Shown piece by piece: positions 19,083 through 27,568 of a DNA stretch of 64,000 nucleotides. Origin of the DNA: Gammaproteobacteria bacterium. Its GTDB lineage: Bacteria; Pseudomonadota; Gammaproteobacteria; Pseudomonadales; Azotimanducaceae. The stretch is taken from positions 9,854 to 73,853 of the forward strand of contig PBRQ01000013.1 in the NCBI GenBank assembly GCA_002725995.1. The letters are read 5' to 3'. A program made the position numbers and the translations under genes. How positions within the stretch are numbered: the stretch's first letter is position 1; each line of letters starts with the position of its first letter. Below the pieces are notes generated by a model. The model searched no databases. It saw nothing but the letters and a program-made list of their open reading frames with translations, and was not told where the DNA came from.

Positions 19083-20231
19083 ATGAAAAAACCTCAGCAC
19101 AAACCGGCAAACCCATGTTTCTCATCGGGTCCCACCTCAAAACGACCCGGTTGGAAACTGTCAAATCTTGAGACAGAAAACCTTGGCCGCTCTCATCGTG
19201 CCAAGGGTGCAAAAGCGCGTTTGCAAAAGGTCATTGATGACAGCAAGGAATTACTCGGGATTCCTGAAGACTACCTGCTGGGGATAGTGCCTGCTTCCGA
19301 TACTGGTGCATTTGAGATGGCCATGTGGACGATGCTGGGTCAAAGGGGGGTCGATGTTTTAACCTGGGAGAGTTTTGGTTCGGGGTGGCTCACGGATATC
19401 AACAAACAACTGAAACTCCCTGACGTTCGGGCATTTTCTGCCGAGTATGGCGCCCTGCCTGACCTGGGTGAGGTGGACTCGGTCAGTCGCGATGTTATTT
19501 TCACCTGGAATGGCACGACCTCAGGTGTCAAGGTCGCCAATGGCGACTGGATTTCGTCTGACAGGCAGGGGTTGACGTTCTGTGATGCCACGTCCGCGAT
19601 ATTTGCGATGGACCTGCCCTGGCCCAAGCTGGATGTCGTCACCTGGTCCTGGCAGAAAGTCCTGGGTGGTGAAGCTGCCCATGGCATGCTTTGCCTGTCC
19701 CCGCAGGCCGTTGCCCGGCTAGAATCCTACACACCCGAATGGCCCCTGCCGAAGATATTCAGGCTGGTAAAGGCTGGTAAACTTAATCGGGGAATATTTG
19801 CGGGGTCAACAATCAATACACCATCAATGTTAGCCGTTGAAGACCAGTTGGATGCGCTGTCATGGGCGGAGGCCTCCGGGGGACTCGCCGGACTTATTGG
19901 TAGGAGTGAAGCAAATCTTAATAGAATCTCAACCTGGGTCAGCAAAACCGACTGGGTGGACTTCCTTGCTGAAAATCCTGCAACAGTCTCGAATACCTCC
20001 ATCTGCCTCAAGATTACAGATCCCTGGTTTACCGGCCAGGATGAGGATAGTCAAAGGGCAATTATTAAGAAGATTGTCACCAGTCTGGAGAATGAAGGTG
20101 TGGCATACGATATTGGTGGCTACCGGGATGCACCCCCGGGTATTCGAATATGGGGGGGAGGAACCATTGAGGCTGGTGACCTGGTAGCTCTGACCTCATG
20201 GCTTGACTGGGCCTGGTCGGAGGCAAGGTGA
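19083..20231 (+). CDS. serC: Phosphoserine aminotransferase, second (Methanosarcina/alphaproteobacterial) type
   Basis: PLP enzyme converting 3-phosphohydroxypyruvate and glutamate to phosphoserine. The ATG at 19083 ([18 protein letters not shown]) gives 382 residues and matches the N-terminus of the alternative PSAT group rather than the E. coli type. Supporting segments are [34 protein letters not shown] and the lysine-bearing [15 protein letters not shown]. It is divergent from the carrier gene, with the two starts about 114 bases apart. In gammaproteobacteria the E. coli-type SerC is usual, so this copy may be acquired or a replacement. Confidence 0.88.
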   Translation: MKKPQHKPANPCFSSGPTSKRPGWKLSNLETENLGRSHRAKGAKARLQKVIDDSKELLGIPEDYLLGIVPASDTGAFEMAMWTMLGQRGVDVLTWESFGSGWLTDINKQLKLPDVRAFSAEYGALPDLGEVDSVSRDVIFTWNGTTSGVKVANGDWISSDRQGLTFCDATSAIFAMDLPWPKLDVVTWSWQKVLGGEAAHGMLCLSPQAVARLESYTPEWPLPKIFRLVKAGKLNRGIFAGSTINTPSMLAVEDQLDALSWAEASGGLAGLIGRSEANLNRISTWVSKTDWVDFLAENPATVSNTSICLKITDPWFTGQDEDSQRAIIKKIVTSLENEGVAYDIGGYRDAPPGIRIWGGGTIEAGDLVALTSWLDWAWSEAR

Positions 20232-20305
20232 TAAAAGTGCCAATCCCTCAACCTTGAACAGGGCCGCTGTTGTTTCTGCGATCAGTGCTTGGCTGGAGCC
20301 TACGC

Positions 20306-21382
20306 ATGGAACTGATTGAACTCGGCTGGAATGATTTTTTCCAGCAGCAAATCAAGGAGCAGGAAGAATCGCTCCTTCCCGCTCGGGTCTACAGACAGGA
20401 TCTTGGCCGCTATCACCTATTTTCCAGCCAAGGGGAACTGACTGGGATTTTACCTGGGCGCGTTTTGCAGCATGCCTCCTCCAAGGCTCAACTCCCTACA
20501 GTAGGTGACTGGGTTCTGACTGCACCGGCCGATGAAAAGGATCTCAGTCCCGTTGTTATCGAGAGGACCCTCGATCGCCTCAGCAAATTCTCACGTAAAG
20601 AGGCGGGGGACAAAGTAGAGGAGCAGGTTGTCGCGGCCAATATCGATACCGTATTTATCGTCAGTGGTCTTGATGACAATTTCAATATCAACCGGCTTGA
20701 GCGTTACCTTTTCCTCACCCGGAGCAGTGGTGTAACTCCAGTAATCGTGTTAAATAAAGCTGACCTCTGCACCGATCTTGAAACAAGGGTGCTGGCACTG
20801 GAGTCAGTCGCCATGGGCACGTCGATACACACTGTTAGTGCGCAGGCGGGTGATGGTATGGATGAATTGCTTGACTACGTCCAGCCTGGGCAGACGGTGG
20901 CCTTGCTGGGGTCTTCCGGAGTGGGCAAGTCAACGATTATTAATGCCTTACTAGGCTACGCCCGTTTTGATACAGGCGATGTACGTGAGGACGACAGCAA
21001 AGGGCGCCACACCACTACTTTTCGAGAGATGTGCAAGCTTGCATCTGGCGGATTGATCATTGATACCCCGGGGATGCGCGAAATACAAATATGGACTGAT
21101 GAGTCTTCACTGGCGATAAGTTTTGCTGACATAGATGAATATGCCATCCAGTGTCGCTTCAGTGACTGTCAGCACAATTCCGAGCCCGATTGTGCTGTTC
21201 AGGCTGCGATATCAGGAGGAGAACTCGATTCCCTAAGGCTGGAGAGTTTTAGAAAATTCGATCGTGAACTAACCCATCTGGCGGAAAAACAGGATGCCGG
21301 GGCAAGGGCAGAGAACAAGAAAGAACGAAAGAAATTTGCGCGTACTATTAGGAACAGGCCTTCGAAACGTTCTACCCCATAA
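20306..21382 (+). CDS. rsgA: Ribosome small subunit-dependent GTPase RsgA
   Basis: Circularly permuted GTPase acting in late 30S subunit maturation. The ATG at 20306 (MELIELGWNDFFQ) follows GGAG and gives 358 residues. After an OB-fold domain (PARVYRQDLGRYHLF), the GTPase motifs appear in permuted order: NKAD (G4), SAQAGDG (G5), GSSGVGKST (G1 P-loop), TTTF (G2), DTPGMRE (G3). The zinc knuckle is CRFSDCQHNSEPDC. The lysine/arginine-rich tail is usual. It lies 74 bases after the serC-like gene on the same strand. Confidence 0.96.
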   Translation: MELIELGWNDFFQQQIKEQEESLLPARVYRQDLGRYHLFSSQGELTGILPGRVLQHASSKAQLPTVGDWVLTAPADEKDLSPVVIERTLDRLSKFSRKEAGDKVEEQVVAANIDTVFIVSGLDDNFNINRLERYLFLTRSSGVTPVIVLNKADLCTDLETRVLALESVAMGTSIHTVSAQAGDGMDELLDYVQPGQTVALLGSSGVGKSTIINALLGYARFDTGDVREDDSKGRHTTTFREMCKLASGGLIIDTPGMREIQIWTDESSLAISFADIDEYAIQCRFSDCQHNSEPDCAVQAAISGGELDSLRLESFRKFDRELTHLAEKQDAGARAENKKERKKFARTIRNRPSKRSTP

Positions 21383-21439
21383 CCGTTCCAAGTCAAAAAA
21401 AGAGGCCTTTGGGGCTCCCCTTTCTAATCCGAAAAGTCG

Positions 21440-22789
21440 TTACTCTCCTGCTAGCATCTTGCGCAGCTCTTTCTGCCTGCGTTTTTCACCATTAATGTAG
21501 CGGACATACTTTCTGACCTGCTTCGCCTTTTTCTTATCAGCTTTTGCAGAGGCACGGAATGCCTTGATGGCCTTGTCCCAGCGCTCAAGCTGCATGAGGG
21601 AAATACCATGCCAGAAATGTACATCACCAAGTTTCTTGAGCTTACCGATTTTGACTGCATCGCCATAAGCGGCGCTTGCCTCCTCGTGCCGGTCTTCATT
21701 AGCAAGCGCCTGTGCAAGGTGGTAGTGCAATTCAGCGTCTTCAGTAATTTTGGTCGCTGCACGCCAGGCGTCGATTGCCTTGCTCATTTCCTGAGCCATG
21801 GTGTAGGAAGTTGCTAATAGCTTAAGGTTCTTCTCGCTTCTTTCTACGACTTTACTCTTTAGCCCTTTTTCAAGAATAACCGACGATTCGTATGGTACCT
21901 CGGCATTTAGCATTCGCTGGGCTAACATAACTAATTCTGACTCTTTGGTCATCATCCCCTGCAAATAAACTGCGTGATAGGCAGAGAGTGCCTGATCGTC
22001 CATATTCTTTTCGTCATACATTCCTGCGATATGCATCCAGTACTGTTTCTTCGGATAGTTAACGATCAGTTTCTCGAGAACGCCGATGACGTTGTCGGAT
22101 TCCTCTAGCTCGTTATAAAGAACAACCTGTAAGTACCACCAGTTTTCCTTTATTTTTTTCTGGTTCTGCAATGCGATCTGCTCAACCAGTAGAGCATTCT
22201 TAAGCGCATCTCTGAACCTGTTTAACTGATAGTAGGCGGTTGACTTGATGAAAGTGACGCCGGCGTCAGGCTTTCCACGCAGGGTTTCCCATTTGTCCAT
22301 GAACTCAATGGATTTCAGGTATTGTTCCTGGGAGTAGTACAACTGGAATAGTGAGCGCAAAGCTGTCTGCTCCAGTGCCTCTGTGATGGCCCCCTGTAAC
22401 AGGACATTTTCATAGGATCTGATGGTATTGGGTACGTCTTCAACGGTGTAGTAGGCAAATGCAAGTGTGTTCCACACCTGGGCCAGTTCATAGCTGTTAA
22501 GACCGCGTCGGTCCTTGAGTTTCAGCAGCAAGGCGATTGCATCATGAGGCGTTCCCTTAGGCTCAGGGGCTGGCTCACCTTCTTCCCTTGGAGTAGACTC
22601 AGGGTCAATCATGATCTGGGCTTCAGCCAACCTTTTGTAGGTCGCCTCACGCATAGCGGGAACCCTGCGCGTTTTCTTTTTCTCTTCAGCAGCAGTAGCC
22701 ATACCGCCAAGTGAAATGTTGGCAGTCATATTGCTGACAATGAGAGGCGTTAGCCAGAGCAGGCAGGCTAGTGCAATCAGCTTTTTCAC
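21440..22789 (-). CDS. TPR protein of the TonB/ExbBD cluster
   Basis: Secreted, mostly helical 449-residue protein: signal peptide in the first 25-35 residues (MKKLIALACLLWLTPLIVS), a charged proline-rich stretch, then tetratricopeptide-like repeats (AQVWNTLAFAYYTVEDVPN, AELHYHLAQALANEDRHEE, VHFWHGISLMQLERWDKAI). It closes the DUF3450-ttpC-exbB-exbD-tonB run, 9 bases after tonB. Proteins of this kind accompany TonB2/TtpC-type systems in marine gammaproteobacteria; I infer a periplasmic scaffold or adaptor for the transducer complex. Confidence 0.85.
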   Translation of the reverse strand: MKKLIALACLLWLTPLIVSNMTANISLGGMATAAEEKKKTRRVPAMREATYKRLAEAQIMIDPESTPREEGEPAPEPKGTPHDAIALLLKLKDRRGLNSYELAQVWNTLAFAYYTVEDVPNTIRSYENVLLQGAITEALEQTALRSLFQLYYSQEQYLKSIEFMDKWETLRGKPDAGVTFIKSTAYYQLNRFRDALKNALLVEQIALQNQKKIKENWWYLQVVLYNELEESDNVIGVLEKLIVNYPKKQYWMHIAGMYDEKNMDDQALSAYHAVYLQGMMTKESELVMLAQRMLNAEVPYESSVILEKGLKSKVVERSEKNLKLLATSYTMAQEMSKAIDAWRAATKITEDAELHYHLAQALANEDRHEEASAAYGDAVKIGKLKKLGDVHFWHGISLMQLERWDKAIKAFRASAKADKKKAKQVRKYVRYINGEKRRQKELRKMLAGE

Positions 22790-22798
22790 AAAACTCTC

Positions 22799-23455
22799 CT
22801 AATCGTTAACTAGCTCGAACGTAATTTTGTTTTGTACACCGGCTGTTGGTACCGGATCACCATCTATAACCTTGGGCTTGTACTTGAATTTAAGCGCAGC
22901 CTTGACAGCAGAAGAATTAAAAACACTATTAGGGTTATCAACACATTGTCCCTCTTTACGGGCGTTTTGAATCCAGCCGCAGTTTTCCACAACATGAGCA
23001 TCTCTGACTGTACCCAGTTCAGTTACGGTGAATTCAACAATCACCCAACCCGTCATACCACGGGACAAGGCACGTCGCGGATACTGGGGCTGAACTTTCA
23101 CAATGGGAAGATAGTCTCCATCACTAATGCCAAAGCCACCACTGCCAATATTAATATTGACGTTGGTGTTTACATTTGCCATTGAAAAGCCCGCCTTATC
23201 AACAGCAACATTGAAATTCTGGGGCGGTACATCAGGGGGAGGTTCGTCGGGGGGAGGTGGTTTCTTCGGTTTTCGTTTTTTGGTCTCTACATCCTGATCC
23301 TGCTTGACACGAACAAAATCAATCAGGTTACCCAGGTCATCGTCGCTTAGGGCACTATCGGCACCCTGAATCAAAGCCTGCATGAGGTAAAACAGTGCAA
23401 GGGTAACGAATATACCAGCAATACTGGAAAGACCAAACCTGAGTGTACGTGGCAT
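22799..23455 (-). CDS. tonB: TonB-family energy transducer
   Basis: Carries proton-motive energy from ExbB/ExbD to outer-membrane receptors. The 218 residues contain one N-terminal membrane helix (SSIAGIFVTLALFYLMQAL), a short proline-rich periplasmic spacer (KPKKPPPPDEPPPDVPP) and a C-terminal TonB domain with YPRRALSRGMTGWVIVEFTV. The short spacer resembles TonB2-type proteins rather than E. coli TonB. It lies 8 bases after exbD and precedes the TPR gene. Confidence 0.93.
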   Translation of the reverse strand: MPRTLRFGLSSIAGIFVTLALFYLMQALIQGADSALSDDDLGNLIDFVRVKQDQDVETKKRKPKKPPPPDEPPPDVPPQNFNVAVDKAGFSMANVNTNVNINIGSGGFGISDGDYLPIVKVQPQYPRRALSRGMTGWVIVEFTVTELGTVRDAHVVENCGWIQNARKEGQCVDNPNSVFNSSAVKAALKFKYKPKVIDGDPVPTAGVQNKITFELVND

Positions 23456-23463
23456 GCGTATTC

Positions 23464-23862
23464 CTATTTATCTTCGGAGGCGATTGCTATCTGGGAGATC
23501 CCGATCGCCCTGGCCGAGTCCATGACAGCGAGTACCTTCTCTACCTTGGATTCACTGTCGGCCTGGATTACCAGACCACCTTTAGGATTTTCCACGTGTA
23601 GCCTCTCCATCATGGGGCGCACGTTTCTGATATCCACTTTTTTCTTGTCTATCCACACATTGCTGTCCGGGCCAATGGCGACAAGCAGGGAAACTGTTTT
23701 CTTCAGCTGCGCTGTCTCTGTATCGGGCCGGTTGATCTCGATACCCGTTTCTTTAATGAAGGTAGCCGTGACGATAAAGAAAATGAGCATGATAAAAACC
23801 ACATCCAGCATCGGTGTAAGGTCTGCTACTTTTTCTTCCTCTTCTGTCGCTTGTTTTCGCAT
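23464..23862 (-). CDS. exbD: Biopolymer transport protein ExbD
   Basis: Component of the ExbB-ExbD proton channel that energises TonB. The 132 residues have one membrane helix near the N-terminus (LTPMLDVVFIMLIFFIVTATF) with the conserved channel aspartate in PMLDV, and a periplasmic domain (VWIDKKKV, GLVIQADSESKVEKVLAVMD). The gap of 57 bases to exbB is longer than the other gaps of the cluster. Confidence 0.94.
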   Translation of the reverse strand: MRKQATEEEEKVADLTPMLDVVFIMLIFFIVTATFIKETGIEINRPDTETAQLKKTVSLLVAIGPDSNVWIDKKKVDIRNVRPMMERLHVENPKGGLVIQADSESKVEKVLAVMDSARAIGISQIAIASEDK

Positions 23863-23919
23863 TTCCTATTTCTCAGACTCGCTCTTGTGGTCAGATTTGC
23901 TCTTTTGTGAAAAGCCCCA

Positions 23920-24435
23920 TTAGTGATCCATCGTCAAGGTATCTTCCAGATACTCCGATTCAGTTGCCACCATAGAAGAGATGTATGTGTTTGCGAGCAC
24001 GCCTGACAAGGTAGCGACCATGCCGGACATGGTTGGTATTGTCGCCATGGAAACACCAGCCGCCATGGATCGCGCGTTGCCCCCTGAATAGGTCATCGCC
24101 TCGAATACCTGGACCATACCAGTCACAGTACCCAGCAAACCAAGTAGTGGCAGTAGTGAAATCAAGGTCTTAATAAATGACATGTTGGCATTTAGGCGGC
24201 CATTCACTTCGGAGATCATTCGCTCACGAATTCGGTGGGCATTCCACGATGTACGTTCTGCCCTGCTCTCCCAAAAGGTTAAAGCATTGCCTACGTCTCT
24301 TTTGTGCTCAGTGTAAATGAACCACAGCCTTTCAAAAATCAGTGCCCACATTACAAAGGTTGCAGCGGCGATCAGGAACAGGACGTTGCCACCCGCTTCA
24401 AAAAAGGTTCTTATCGCGATCAATATCCCTTCCAT
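23920..24435 (-). CDS. exbB: ExbB-type MotA/TolQ/ExbB proton channel protein
   Basis: A 171-residue ExbB2-like protein with three membrane helices: one near the N-terminus (VLFLIAAATFVMWALIF) and two in the conserved MotA/TolQ/ExbB core (TLISLLPLLGLLGTVTGM and GMVATLSGVLANTYI). It forms the channel with ExbD. It follows the TtpC-like gene by three bases, and the two ExbB-family proteins in one cluster are the mark of TtpC-type systems. Confidence 0.93.
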   Translation of the reverse strand: MEGILIAIRTFFEAGGNVLFLIAAATFVMWALIFERLWFIYTEHKRDVGNALTFWESRAERTSWNAHRIRERMISEVNGRLNANMSFIKTLISLLPLLGLLGTVTGMVQVFEAMTYSGGNARSMAAGVSMATIPTMSGMVATLSGVLANTYISSMVATESEYLEDTLTMDH

Positions 24436-24438
24436 GGG

Positions 24439-25809
24439 TTATTTACCCGCTTTTTCTGCGTGCTCTGCGATTAGCCCTGCACTCTGCTCATTGAGAATGT
24501 GCATAATTGAGGTGGCTCTGGTATGAACAATGGCATGAAGCAGTACCGTTGGTATTGCCACCGTAAGCCCAAGTACCGTTGTAACCAATGCCTGAGAAAT
24601 ACCGCCGGCCATGGTCTTGGGGTCGCCTGTTCCGAAGAGCGTGATAGCCTGGAAAGTCACGATCATACCAATAACCGTTCCCAGCAAGCCCAGCAGCGGT
24701 GCGACCATGGAAATGATCTTAATGAATGAAATCCTGGCATTAATAGATGGCTGTTCCTTCAGGATGGCCTCATCAAGCTTGAGCATCAACGTCTCTGAAT
24801 CAACATCACTGTTTTGATGATAGATAGACAGAACCCTTCCGAGGGGATTCTTGTCACTGGGAGAGCCGACATTTTTCGCCTGTGAATTCACTCTCGCACC
24901 AAGGATATTCAGCGTTATCAGGCGTTCAATGGATAACAGCAGCGCGACCATACCGAGGGTGATAATGACATAGCCCGGTGTTCCACCCTGCTGAACTCTT
25001 TCTTCAATGGTTGGAACGTTGACCTGCATTGCAAGTAACTGTCCACGCGTGGGGTCAAGTCCAAATGGCGTAAAACCAGCAGTTGACTCCTGGAGAGCGG
25101 ATGCTGATGCGATAAACCTGCCCGCAGGCTGCCGTGGTAATTCCTTGATGAGGCTTTTATCGATGTCATAGGTAACATACTCACCGTCACTGATCAGGTT
25201 GAATGTTCCAACCCTGACAACTTCCTGTTCGACTTCCTCACCGTCCAGCTTGATAACGTGACCGGTAAAACGGGTGATCTTTGCCGATTCAGTCATCTCA
25301 CGCTGCAGTTCGAACCACAGGCGTTCAATCTCCTCAATCGTTGCCAGCTTTGAGCTCTTACCCATGGACTGAGCAAAATTCCCTAACCACTCTCCCCGTC
25401 CCGGATACTCAGCACTGATAATGGAACTTTCGAACACGCCCTGGGTATCCCCACTTACCTGCTGCAGAACTCCAAATAGCTCCCTGAGTGATCCTAGACG
25501 TTTGGCAAGGATCTCCTGCTTCGCTGCTATGTCCTGTTCATTTTTCTCAAACTCGGCTTCCAGCCTTTCGCTGGTCGCTTCTTCCTTGCGCTGATCGCGT
25601 TTGGCATTGCTTAAAGCCTGCTGTTGCTTCGCTTTATCGGCGATGAACTGTCTTTCGCGTTGATCATTCTGTCTTGAGTTGACTACCTTGCCATCTTTCA
25701 CGAGTTGCAGTAGTTCAGCTAAGGTTTTGGCGGGGATCTCTTCTGCCGCGCGCACTTGCAGGGAAGAAATGAGGCTTAGGGCTAGTATGCAAATTGTAAT
25801 CTTTTTCAT
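24439..25809 (-). CDS. TtpC-like protein (ExbB-family with periplasmic/coiled-coil N-terminal extension)
   Basis: A 456-residue member of the MotA/TolQ/ExbB family with a signal peptide (to about residue 21, VRAAEE), a long N-terminal coiled-coil segment rich in Lys, Glu and Gln (residues about 35-110), and the ExbB-like core in the last 180 residues (MVAPLLGLLGTVIGMIVTF, TVLGLTVAIPTVLLHAIV). This matches TtpC of Vibrio TonB2 systems, required there for TonB2-dependent iron uptake. It lies 3 bases after the DUF3450 gene and 3 before exbB. Confidence 0.88.
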   Translation of the reverse strand: MKKITICILALSLISSLQVRAAEEIPAKTLAELLQLVKDGKVVNSRQNDQRERQFIADKAKQQQALSNAKRDQRKEEATSERLEAEFEKNEQDIAAKQEILAKRLGSLRELFGVLQQVSGDTQGVFESSIISAEYPGRGEWLGNFAQSMGKSSKLATIEEIERLWFELQREMTESAKITRFTGHVIKLDGEEVEQEVVRVGTFNLISDGEYVTYDIDKSLIKELPRQPAGRFIASASALQESTAGFTPFGLDPTRGQLLAMQVNVPTIEERVQQGGTPGYVIITLGMVALLLSIERLITLNILGARVNSQAKNVGSPSDKNPLGRVLSIYHQNSDVDSETLMLKLDEAILKEQPSINARISFIKIISMVAPLLGLLGTVIGMIVTFQAITLFGTGDPKTMAGGISQALVTTVLGLTVAIPTVLLHAIVHTRATSIMHILNEQSAGLIAEHAEKAGK

Positions 25810-25812
25810 TAT

Positions 25813-26589
25813 CTATTCTCCGGCTGCTGCGACTGGCAATCTAACCAGATCTGCCGTTTGGGTTTTCCGTGCGATCCTTATACCGTCACGAACACCAAGC
25901 CTGAATTCATCTCCGAGAATATTCCACTGGCGTGAATTATTATTCCAAACACCGGTCGTTTCACCATCTGGGGTCTGGAAAACCAGGGTTACTCTCCCCC
26001 ATTTCAGCATGTCCACCTGCCTGGACTTGCCATCCAGTTCGATCACGTCCGTATAGGCTTCAATGGTCGATCCATAGGTATTTTCGACCTGGTATGCCTG
26101 TAGTACCTGGCTGAACTTCTCAGCCACACTCACGTCTGCACGGTCAAGGGTTTCATGTAGAAACTCGAGCCGCTCAGTACGCTCTGCCATCAAAAACGGG
26201 ACATCCAGACTTACAAATTTGTCAAGATTATCAATCATGCGCTCAATAAGCGGGCCGATCTGCCGTTCGATAACGGTGACATTGTCGATTGATGAGTCCA
26301 GCTCTTTCAGCTCTAAATTCTGGTTCTTGATCAGTCTTCGCTGCTGCTTGTTATAGATCTTCAACCCATCTACAACCTTCATAACCTGCTTATACTGGCT
26401 CAGTAGGCTGCGAGTATCTTCGGTGACTTCATCGATCTTAGTCTGAGACTTTCGACCGGCTTCCGTAGTAACCGCTCTTACACCCAGGACTTCATCGAGG
26501 GACTGTGCTTGTAACTCACCGATGTGGATGATTGACGCGGTGCACAACGCCAATGTGGCGAGACCGAGCCGAATCTGACGCTCTTTCAT
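25813..26589 (-). CDS. DUF3450 family periplasmic protein
   Basis: First gene of the energy-transduction operon. The start at 26589 (MKERQIRLGLATLALCTASI) is preceded by AAAGG and gives 258 residues; an ATG at 26622 is in frame but would add 11 residues in front of a good signal peptide ending near LQAQS. The mature part is a long coiled coil (residues about 35-110) followed by a globular end (LKWGRVTLVFQTPDGETTGVW). DUF3450 proteins regularly precede ttpC-exbB-exbD-tonB; a periplasmic structural partner of TtpC is inferred. Confidence 0.87.
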   Translation of the reverse strand: MKERQIRLGLATLALCTASIIHIGELQAQSLDEVLGVRAVTTEAGRKSQTKIDEVTEDTRSLLSQYKQVMKVVDGLKIYNKQQRRLIKNQNLELKELDSSIDNVTVIERQIGPLIERMIDNLDKFVSLDVPFLMAERTERLEFLHETLDRADVSVAEKFSQVLQAYQVENTYGSTIEAYTDVIELDGKSRQVDMLKWGRVTLVFQTPDGETTGVWNNNSRQWNILGDEFRLGVRDGIRIARKTQTADLVRLPVAAAGE

Positions 26590-26842
26590 ACTGATACCTT
26601 TAGGAATTATTGCTCTCATCATTTTGACTCCAGTGCCCCTGAATTACCGATAAAAATGGATGAATAAGGGCTCACCAGATCACGGCGGACAGAATGTAGA
26701 AGCAGCAATGGTTTGTCAAGAGAACAATTCTATTCAGGAGTGAACGGGATGAGGTTTTAGGGTGGGCACACGGGCGCACTATATTGCGTGCTGGTCTGAT
26801 GTACAGCTTGCTGCCCGCTATGGTGCCACCAAACTGTCCAGA

Positions 26843-27568
26843 CTAGTCTATTCTAAATAGGACCTCTCGCCCCTTCTCACTGCTAAATGCAGCATCATCC
26901 CTCAGTTCTGATCCGACCGCGAGACCAGTTGTAACGGCGCTGCGGGACATGAGATTCTGATACCAGCCATGGAGGTTGGGAAAATCTTCCAGCTTCTGTC
27001 CTTGTCGCTCGTGCCTGTATATCCATGGCACACAGGCAATATCCGCAATACTGTACTCACCCGCCATGAATTCACAGTTCTGCAGATGCCTATCCATTAC
27101 GGCATACAGGCGGTGACACTCTTGTGTATAGCGGGTAATGGCATAGTCAATTTTCTCAGCGGCATAGATTCGAAAGTGATGCGCTTGTCCGCCCATGGGG
27201 CCAAGACCTCCTACCTGCCAGAACAACCACTGCAGGCATTGTGACCTGGACGGGGCATCCTCAGGAAGGAACTGGCCATACTTTTCCGCCAGGTATAAAA
27301 GTATGGCTCCGGACTCGAACAGGGTTACCGCATTCTTTCCAGGGTGAGGACTGTTTCCATGGTGGGGGTTGGAATCTTTGATAGCGGGAATCTTGTTGTT
27401 CGGTGATACGTTGGTGAATTCTTCTGAGTACTGCTCACCAGCAGCGATATCAATCGGAGTGACCCTGTAGGGCACCGCCAGCTCTTCCAACATGATAGTA
27501 ACCTTGAAACCGTTGGGCGTTGGCCAGTAGAACAGCTCAATTTCAGACGCTGGTGATGACAAAATCAT
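26843..27568 (-). CDS. Glutathione S-transferase (YfcG/YghU-like, Nu class)
   Basis: Thioredoxin-fold N-terminal domain followed by a helical domain; 241 residues from the ATG at 27568, which follows AAGGTGAG and overlaps the protease stop by 26 bases. The N-terminus ELFYWPTPNGFKVTIMLEE, with Asn after the proline-flanked Thr, and PNNKIPAIKD and LFESGAILLYLAEKYG are typical of YfcG/YghU enzymes, which reduce disulfides or peroxides with glutathione. It is cotranscribed downstream of the M16C protease. Confidence 0.9.
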   Translation of the reverse strand: MILSSPASEIELFYWPTPNGFKVTIMLEELAVPYRVTPIDIAAGEQYSEEFTNVSPNNKIPAIKDSNPHHGNSPHPGKNAVTLFESGAILLYLAEKYGQFLPEDAPSRSQCLQWLFWQVGGLGPMGGQAHHFRIYAAEKIDYAITRYTQECHRLYAVMDRHLQNCEFMAGEYSIADIACVPWIYRHERQGQKLEDFPNLHGWYQNLMSRSAVTTGLAVGSELRDDAAFSSEKGREVLFRID

